22,006 nt of DNA from assembly GCA_039796935.1 (NCBI GenBank), contig JBDKIV010000225.1:1-22006 (forward strand), in the 5' to 3' direction. Under the pieces are notes generated by a model. It had not been told where the DNA came from and searched no databases. It saw only the letters and a list, made by a program, of their open reading frames with translations. A program made the position numbers and the translations under genes. This document shows, one piece after another, positions 1 to 7,700 of this stretch. This stretch comes from VFMC01 sp039796935. Lineage in GTDB: Bacteria; Actinomycetota; Acidimicrobiia; Acidimicrobiales; Ilumatobacteraceae. Position 1 is the first letter of the stretch, and each line of letters starts with the position of its first letter.

Positions 1-13
1 CAGTATAATACTG
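1..13. repeat. AT-rich perfect palindrome at the window edge
   Basis: The first 13 bases form a perfect palindrome, CAGTAT-A-ATACTG, which is AT-rich against a GC-rich background. It could be an operator or part of a larger site cut by the window edge. Nothing else supports a function. Confidence 0.25.
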
Positions 14-295
14 ATTCTTGCACCCGTTACGGTGCGACAAGTCTGTGACCGACGATTGGCGTCCGGACAGCGCTACGTCCCAATCAGTCAGGCGACGGAC
101 GGTAGGTGTTCGATGACCATGATGGAGTGATCCATCGAGGCCGTTCGTGGAGCGACGCACCACGTGTTGGTGAAATGTCGGGCCGTCCGGCAGCCAGTCG
201 CGTACCTCGTTCGCGTCTGCGCCGCTCACGCAGAGCGGTGGTTCTGGCCGGCCACCCAGTTGGACTGCGGTCACGTAATCGACCGCCGTCGCCAT
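2..295 (-). CDS. Doubtful partial ORF, unknown product, runs off the left edge
   Basis: On the minus strand an ATG at 295 opens a frame of 98 codons without a stop up to the window edge. It begins M-A-T-A-V-D-Y-V-T-A-V-Q-L and starts 39 bases after the stop of the DUF6204-like gene, on the same strand. The first 45 residues or so look protein-like (V-S-G-A-D-A-N-E-V-R-D-W-L-P-D-G), while the distal part is rich in His, Arg and Ser and is less convincing. No clear Shine-Dalgarno sequence precedes the ATG. A 98-codon open frame is not rare at this GC content, so it may be chance. I recognise no family. If it is not a gene, positions 1-334 hold no feature I can name apart from the palindrome. 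Confidence 0.2.
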   Translation of the reverse strand, partial: MATAVDYVTAVQLGGRPEPPLCVSGADANEVRDWLPDGPTFHQHVVRRSTNGLDGSLHHGHRTPTVRRLTDWDVALSGRQSSVTDLSHRNGCKNQYYT

Positions 296-334
296 CGAGT
301 GCTTTCGACCGCCACGCGCCGACCGTCAGAGCGT

Positions 335-727
335 TCACCGCATCGTGCCGTGCCGAGGCCTCAACGACGTCCACACGGCGGAGACATCAACGACCTCAGT
401 CTTCATCAGCAGATAGCCGAAGCCCATCGTCGTCAGGAAGGACTCTGCTTCGACCTCAGCGGTCACACCAGCCAGTCCAGACGGATCATCGGCACCGGAC
501 GGGTCGGCACGATCGATGCGTACCTCGTAGCGAAGGTTGAAGAACGTGATCCGCTCGTCATAGGTGAACGTACCCTCGGCGGTGTACGCCGATCGGAAGA
601 TGTCGTGCTCGCTCTGTGCTGCCGTGAGGAAGCGACGGGCTGCATCACTGAGATCACGAAACCGCCCGCGGACCGTCACCCGATACACACCCGTTCCGGT
701 GTCACGAGCGGCCGGTCGCGGGTCCAT
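335..727 (-). CDS. DUF6204-like small protein
   Basis: A 130-residue protein with no signal peptide or membrane segment, presumably cytosolic. After a variable N-terminus it has the strand Y-R-V-T-V-R-G-R-F, then a stretch with E-H-D-I-F-R-S-A-Y-T and the pair 'GTFTYDERITFFNLRYEV', and near the end E-S-F-L-T-T-M-G-F-G-Y. This order resembles actinobacterial DUF6204 proteins as I remember them; their function is unknown. The ATG at 727 is used here. An in-frame GTG about 12 codons later, just before Y-R-V-T-V, is an alternative start that would fit the family's usual short N-terminus. The gene lies on the same strand as the TetR gene but 229 bases after it, so it probably has its own promoter. 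Confidence 0.6.
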   Translation of the reverse strand: MDPRPAARDTGTGVYRVTVRGRFRDLSDAARRFLTAAQSEHDIFRSAYTAEGTFTYDERITFFNLRYEVRIDRADPSGADDPSGLAGVTAEVEAESFLTTMGFGYLLMKTEVVDVSAVWTSLRPRHGTMR

Positions 728-956
728 GCCGCCACCCTACGATCGCGCACCGCAGAGCGCGTCAACATCTACGGCGTTTGCAGCACCGTTCCTGATGGAG
801 CGCGTCGGGGGTGCTGGGCGACGGCTTGGCATCCCAGGTCCCGGTCGGTCGACTCCCGATCTGCCTGGCACTCGCGCTGCGGGGACCTCCGAGCGAAGCA
901 TTGGCCGGCGGGGACCGCTGTCGCGGTCGGCCGCGACGAACAACCCATCGCCCGGT

Positions 957-1625
957 TCACGTTCCCGGCCCACGCCGGCCGGACCGAGCGGCTCTTGGCG
1001 TGGACTGAACCGCTCGACGCGGACCGCGTGTGGGACGCTGGCCGAGGAGCTGGTGGAGCGTGGTTCCGAGGGACTCGATGGTGTGTGCGGGGGTGCGGCC
1101 GAGGTAGTCGAGGTAGTAGAGGATCGTGTCGATCTGGGTGAACGCGTCGAGGGCATCGAGGCGGGACTCGTCAGCGTCGAGGTTGTCGAGTTCTGCAGCG
1201 AAATGGGCCCTGGTCTGGCGTCGGAGCAGGTGGCGTTGGCGGTCGAACATCCGACGTAGGTCGGGGTACGTGTCGAACAGGGCGACGTTGGTGCGGATCA
1301 GGGGTCCGACGGTGACGACAGCGGTGACGCGGGCGGTGACGAGTCGTTGGATGCGTTCATCGAGGGTGCCTTCGCCGAGCTGAGGCACGGAGAACAGCTC
1401 GTAGTGCTTGGCGAAGTTGCGGGCGATGAGCTTGGTCATGAACTCCGCGTCGCCGAGGTAGAGGTAGACGCTACGCACGGAGACGCCGGCCCGTGTGGCG
1501 ATGTCGGCGTGGGACGGTAGGGCGCCCCGTTCGGCGATCAGTTCCACCATGGCGTCCATGACGGCGGCGCCACTGCGGAATCGGCGGGCGACGCGGCCGT
1601 CTGCACGGTTGTCTTTCTGCTCCAC
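957..1625 (-). CDS. TetR/AcrR-family transcriptional repressor
   Basis: A 222-residue regulator of typical TetR size. The N-terminal DNA-binding domain spans about residues 15-65, with the helix-turn-helix at about 39-58: 'HADIATRAGVSVRSVYLYLG', ending in the family's V-x-x-Y-L/H-Y/F-x-G recognition helix. The remaining helical region is the variable ligand and dimer domain and shows nothing that names a ligand; the last 25 residues are Arg/Pro-rich and probably disordered. The start is a GTG at 1625, because the nearby ATG at 1632 is in another frame. The Shine-Dalgarno is weak. The gene is divergent from the giant secreted protein, and a 28-bp near-palindrome lies 16-43 bases upstream of the start. 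By analogy with other TetR systems it probably represses itself and the giant gene. Confidence 0.9.
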   Translation of the reverse strand: MEQKDNRADGRVARRFRSGAAVMDAMVELIAERGALPSHADIATRAGVSVRSVYLYLGDAEFMTKLIARNFAKHYELFSVPQLGEGTLDERIQRLVTARVTAVVTVGPLIRTNVALFDTYPDLRRMFDRQRHLLRRQTRAHFAAELDNLDADESRLDALDAFTQIDTILYYLDYLGRTPAHTIESLGTTLHQLLGQRPTRGPRRAVQSTPRAARSGRRGPGT

Positions 1626-1640
1626 GGTCCATCAGCGTAG

Positions 1641-1668
1641 ATCTTTTTGCAAACGCTTGCAGAAAGAT
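1641..1668. promoter_or_regulatory. Probable TetR operator: 28-bp near-perfect palindrome
   Basis: Bases 1641-1668 form a palindrome centred between 1654 and 1655. The left arm ATCTTTTTGCAA is mirrored by TTGCAGAAAGAT, with one mismatched pair in the arms (1647/1662) and one in the 4-base centre ACGC. Size and symmetry fit a TetR-family operator. It is the only such element between the divergent TetR and giant-protein genes. Binding is inferred. Confidence 0.7.
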
Positions 1669-1686
1669 TTACGGACTCCCTATCCT
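1657..1686 (+). promoter_or_regulatory. Possible promoter of the giant gene
   Basis: TTGCAG at 1657-1662 and TATCCT at 1681-1686 are 18 bases apart and resemble -35 and -10 boxes, 75 bases before the ATG at 1761. The candidate -35 box lies inside the right arm of the palindrome, so a bound repressor would block polymerase. This is a match by eye only. Confidence 0.35.
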
Positions 1687-1760
1687 CGGGCTCCGCGGGC
1701 CCGGTGGACACCATCGCTACACCGCGGAGCAGCTAGAGACGACCCGAACAGGGAGTGATC

Positions 1761-4700
1761 ATGACAACCATCAAGGTCGGGGTACTGACGCGGCGCACGT
1801 TCGCCCTCCTCCTGATCGCCGTCGGAGCATCCCTGTCGGTTGCAGGACTCACGTCGGCGAGCGAGGAGGCCGAACCCCTCGTCCCGTCGCCGTCGTCACC
1901 GTCGGCTCCCCGCCCGTTCTGGCAGCACGTGGCCCTCGGAACCGAAAGCCCGGCGCTCGTGCGCGTCGCGGCCGACGGTCCGATGCTCGACATCCGACAA
2001 TTGGTCAGGACGAGCACGCGGCGGGCAACCACGCCAGCGGCCTCCGCCAGCCGACGCGTCCGGCTGGACGGGCCGGGCGAACTGGTGCTGGAAGGCCGCC
2101 TCGTCTTGCGCAGCGCGGGTAACTGGACGGTGCTGATCGACCGCGTGTCGGGCAACCTGGCAGGCGTTCGTCCTGGCTCAGCCACGGGATCCCTGCGCTC
2201 GGTGAACGGGGTCGTCACCTCCGACGTACGCATCGATCTGCCTGCGCATCCCCCAGTGGCGCCGCGATGGCATCAGCGGGCAGCTGTCGACGTGTCCTAC
2301 GACGCGTCCGGCGATCTGGTGGGACGCGTCTCGGTGCTCACCCGCAGCGGGCCTGACGCGATCGCTCTCACCGGTCGTGTCGGCGCCGATGGCTCGTATC
2401 GCCTCGATGCCACCGGTGGCGTGTCGTTCGCCGGGACCAGGGTGCCTCTCGCAGGTGTCTACCACGCCGCTCCAGGTCGGGCACCTCGCTGGAACATCAC
2501 TGGGTCGGCACCTTCGGGTGAACTCGCCGGCACACCTGTCCGCACCATCGAACTCGCTCTCGCTCACGACCGCCCTGGCATCACCGGGCAGGCGATGTTG
2601 CTCCTCGACGCAGATGCGACGGGATCCGACGCGACACGTCTGGGCGTTCCGACCACGATCGACTACACCGCCGCTCAACGATGGACGCTCACCGCCGTGA
2701 CGAGCGACATCGCCGACACGTCTTCGTCCCGGGTGCCCGGCCTCACCATTCGTGGCTCCGGTGTCAGCGGTCAACTGATGAGTCGGGCGGGAAGCATCAC
2801 ATGGAGCCTCGATGCCCCCATCACCCTCGACACGAACGGATTCGCCTTCACCGGCCGCGTCAAGTTCGTCGGAGCGTCGCGATCGGTGCTGCTGGTCGAG
2901 GGCGGCAGCGGCAGCATCCTCGGTGGCCCGGCAACCAGCATGTCAGGCGCAATCAGTCTCCGCCGCAGTTCCCTGTACGGCACAATCCGCGTCGCGGGTC
3001 GGGGGTCTCTCGGTATCGAACTGCCCCGGGGATGGGACAACACGGCGAGTCTGCGAATGGGCTTTGCCGAGCGCAACGGTGCGCTCTCCACCACCGTCGA
3101 CGTCGACTACCGACTGATCAGAGGGCGCAGCAACATCAAGCTGACCGGGCGTATCGTTCCGGGTCGACCGTTCGAGTTGCAAGTGGGTGGTCAGGCCACG
3201 CTGCATGAGACGGCCATCCCGTTCCGCGGCACCTACCGCAGTGCTGGGTTCATGGTGAATGGCACACCCCTCACAGCGCCCGATTACGACATTCGCGGCG
3301 ACATCGCAACAGCGAACGGCGGCATGGGTGTGCGCATTCCCGGCGGTGCCAGGTTCATCGGCGGTGAGTTGGGTCTGACGCGTCCCGTACCCGTTCCGCC
3401 TGCGGCCGTCATGCAGGCAGAGAAACTCAACCTCGCCAGCAACGAGGTGACGATGAGCGGAACCACCACCATGCAATTGGCGGACAACAACACCTTCACC
3501 CTCACCATGACCACTGTCTACGTGGACGAGGACAACTGGACAGCCACCGCTACGACCAGCGGCGGATATCCGTTCTCGCCTGTGAACATGACCAACCTCA
3601 CCATCGATCCCAACACCTTCCGAGGCACCGTCTCGGAAACGGCCGGTGTGGTGAGCTGGAACATGACGATCGACAGCGTCGTGTGGAACGACGTGACCAC
3701 GGGAGTCACGATCGAGACGGGATTCGTGATGTCGAACGAATGCCCGCTCGAGCAGAACTGTCCGCCGGCCGACCCGGACAACGTCTTCATCGGATTCACG
3801 AACGCAGCGCTCACCTTCCCGTCGCCCGTACCGTTCATGTCGGCCGAAGGGGCGTTCTTGACGGACGGATCCTGGGCACGGTTCAACGCCTACCCAGACG
3901 ACGTCACCTTCAACGGCATCGGCATGACGAACACGTCGCTCACCATGTGGAAGGGATCTCGATCGGACGAGTTCTCCGCCGATCTCGAGATGCCCGATCT
4001 GTCGTCACAGAACAACGGCTTCGGCGTGGAGTTCTGTGGCACGTTCACCGTCCCCATCCCCGATGTCACCACGCTGGAGACCGGGGGATGCACGGAGTGG
4101 ACCCCTGATGGCATCGTCATCGCGCAGATCAACACGGACGGCGATGTCGACTCTCAGCCCTCGAACGGCGTCGATCTCACCAGCACCACGATCGACGGCT
4201 TCGCATGGACCGATCTGTCAGCGGCCGTCTTGGGCTTCCAACCCGAAGTGGTGATGAACGGCGTCGAGCTGGCTCTCGAACAAGATCTCAACCAACTCAC
4301 TGCGACGATGGTGGTGCCCGGCGCGCTGATGAAAGCCACCGGTGGGCCGAGCGTCGAAACCGCGCTCACGGCCACGGGTTGGTACTCCGACGGTGACTTC
4401 TCGCTCGATGCGACCATCCCGGTCAACATGCGCTCGGGCGGGTTCACCCTCGAGTCGGTGAGCGTGCACATCGGCAAGGAGAGTCGCACATTCTCGCTCG
4501 GGCTCGGCGCCGATGCCACGGTCTCGATGGGTGGCAACCACTTCCCCGTCACGGCCTATGTGGGCGTCGCCGCCGGAGGAGGCAACAGCGAGATCGTCGT
4601 GCGCGTCTCGGCGAAGGGCGCCGTCAGCGCCGATTCGTCCGGTGGCTTCGACCAGCCGTCGTTCCTTCCCACCGGCAACTTCGAGCCTGAGGATTCCGAC

Positions 4701-7700
4701 GTCGTCGACGGAACCTTCGACGCCAAGCAGTCACGTTCGCAGGTTCCCGACGGTGGTTTCGAGAATGCATCCGACGGCGGCAATCTCCTCAGTAACTCGC
4801 AGTTCGAGAACGGCATCTCCGCCAACATGGTGACCAACGGCGACTTCGAGGACGGCACCACCACGAACCTGCTCGGCAATGCCGATCTCGAGGCCACCGA
4901 TGTGGTGCCCAACGGTGACTTCGAGAGGGGAGACCTCGGATATTGGGGTCTCTTCGCTCCGTATTCGGGCACGATCGTGACCGACTCGTCGCCGTCGAAC
5001 CCCGGCAGCAAGGCCGTGTCGGTGAAGAACAACAGCTCGAACGACAGCTACGCGTCGGGTCTGTACCAGGTGATCAGCTACGTCCCCATCGACAACGGCA
5101 AGTACGAGGTGTCGGTGTGGGCGAAATCGACCAACGGTGCTCAGTTCCGCGTCTACGTGTCGCTGCAGGGTCAGGGACCCGGATGTCCCGCGCCCCCGAA
5201 CAATGCCGACTCGAGCCAGGCGTTCACCACCACGACCAGTTGGAAGCAGTTCACGTTCCCGGTCACGGGTACCGGCTGCCACGCCCATTGGCAGATCTTC
5301 CTCAATCCCATCGGCATCGGCAACACCGTCACGTTCGACGACATGCAGCTCACGACGATCAGCCTTCCAGGGAACGCGGCCACGGTGAACGTACCGAACC
5401 AGCCGATACCGCAGGTCGTGCAGACGTTCGAGGCCGATGCCGGCGTCAGCACCAACGGCGGTAGCTACTTCTACGACAACGCTGTCGGCAACCCCGGTCG
5501 TTCGTTGGCGTCCACCGGCTCGAACGGAGCGTTCAACTTCGGTACGAACAGCTGGGGAACCGTCCCTGGCAACTTCGACATGTCCTACGACGTGTTCTTC
5601 CCGAACTCCGGCGCACGCGATCTGTCGCATTTCGGATTCTGGCTCTCGGGATCAGCGGGCAGCCAGTCGGGATTCGCGTTCCGTATGCAGAGTGCCACGG
5701 GCAACAATGCCGACAGCGGATTCTGGACGGCGAGCAACGGGAGCACCGGCAGCCGTCTGAGCCAACCAAGCTTTGGCAGGGTGGACCGCAACACGTGGTA
5801 CACCGTCCGTCTCTACACCACCACCAGCGGCACCACGTCCTACGCGAATGCCGAGGTGCGCAAGAGCAGTGACGGGTCCGTGGTGTGGACCGCCTACAAC
5901 GTCGTCCTGCCCACCGGCAACCGCTCCGGGGTGTTCGGCGAGGTGAAGGGCGGTGGTGCCAGCGAAGGTCACCGCTACGACAACATCCGCATCACCTCGG
6001 GCGTCTACGGCTTGCCTGGTGTCTTCCGAGGCAGTGCCGCCCGCAGCGGCGCCCAGTTCGTCTCCACCGTTCCCGGCACCGGCAACTGGGAACTGAGCTC
6101 CTCCACCCAGGAGACCCCCGACGTGGGTGCGGTGTACACCTACAGCGCCTGGGTGCGATCCGGCGGCAGCAACTTCACCGCACAGATCGGTCTCGACACC
6201 GTCGGTGGCGTCTACGAGAGCAACACCGCCACCATCAACGTCACCAGTGCATGGCAACGCTTCAGCGTCTCGCTGCTCGTGTCCCATGGTGGTCATACCG
6301 ACCTACGACCGTTCCTGCGGAACCTCGGTCTCAACGGCAACACCGAGGTGAAGATCGACGACCAACTGCTGCAGAAAGTGAACCGTTGGAACACCGCACC
6401 CTACGGTGGGTGTTCCACCACGAATCGAGCGATGTGGGTGGACCAGGACACCAGCTCCGCCCGCAGCGGGAGCGGTGGCATCAGCCTCGTCGACTACGCC
6501 GGCTGCGGGCAGATGTTCTACCAGGACCTCACGCAACCCCTTCAGCAGAACGGTACCTACACGCTCAGCGGCTGGTTCCGGAGCACCTCGCCGGTCACGG
6601 TCCAGATCAATCTCGAAGCCTTCGGAGGAACATACCAAGCGGGCACGCGCGCGGTGTTCACCACCAGCAGCACATGGACGCAGTACACGTTCCCGATGCG
6701 GTTGAACAACTCCAACAACACCACCATGAGAGTGCGCCTCGACATCCGGGAGGGATCCGCCGGGCGAGTCCTTCAGGTCGACGACATCACTCTCGTTCCC
6801 ACCAATGTCACGGTGCCACAAGTACCTGAAGACCAGTGGGGCACCTCGGTGATGCCGTTCGACACCATGCCCACGACCAGCGCGATCTCCGGAAACGTCT
6901 CGATCGTCAGCGACTTCGGCAATCCCGGCAACTCCTTGCGCAGCGACGGCAGGGGCCCCTTCTGGTACTTCGGCGGCCCCAGCTTCGGCTCTGTCAGCGG
7001 CGACTTCGACGTGTCCACCGACCTGTACTTCACCGACAGCACCGCACGCGACATCGCGAACCTCGGCTTCTGGATCACCAATCCGGGCTCGGCGCCCACG
7101 GGCTACATGTTCCGCGCCCAGACCATCAATGGCGAAAGTGGTTTCTACTCCGTCAACAACGGTTCCTGGACGCGACTGAGCGGCAACGCCGACGGGCCGC
7201 TGGACGCCAACACGTGGTACCGAGTGCGCCTCACCGCCGTGGGATCGAGCGTCACGGGCATCGTCACCCGTCTGCGCGACAACGCAGTCGTGAGCAGCCG
7301 CACGCTCACCATGCCCCCGGGGAACCGCAGTGGTGTGTTCGGCCAGGTGGGCGACGGTGCGGGCTCCAGCACCGGTCACCGGTGGGACAACTTCACCATC
7401 TATCAGGGTGACACCGCAGCGGTGTGGAACGACCAGCCGAACGCCTACTCAGGCAGTGGCTACATGCAGTTGGACGGCTCGGCCGGTACGGGCAGGGCGG
7501 CGCGTACCGTGGCCGTCAACGCGGTGTCCGGTCAGACCTACACGGCCAGCGCCTGGGTACGGGCAGCGTCGGGGTCGGCGACGGGCCGCATCACCCTGGC
7601 CGCCGGCTCGCTCAACGCGAGCACGTCGTTCACGGCGACCGGCAGCTGGCAGCAGGTTTCGGTCGACCTGCCGTTGACCGCCAGCAGCTCGACACTCACG

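Noticed and set aside
164..1141. A 325-codon plus-strand open frame over the left end
   Set aside because: It lies opposite the DUF6204-like and TetR genes, is full of Arg, Ser, Pro and His, and shows no domain; it is an antisense shadow typical of high GC.
4635..4934. CRISPR-like array in the giant gene
   Set aside because: The repeats are short protein-level motifs in one open frame, with unequal spacing and no conserved DNA repeat; I saw no CRISPR array elsewhere in the window.
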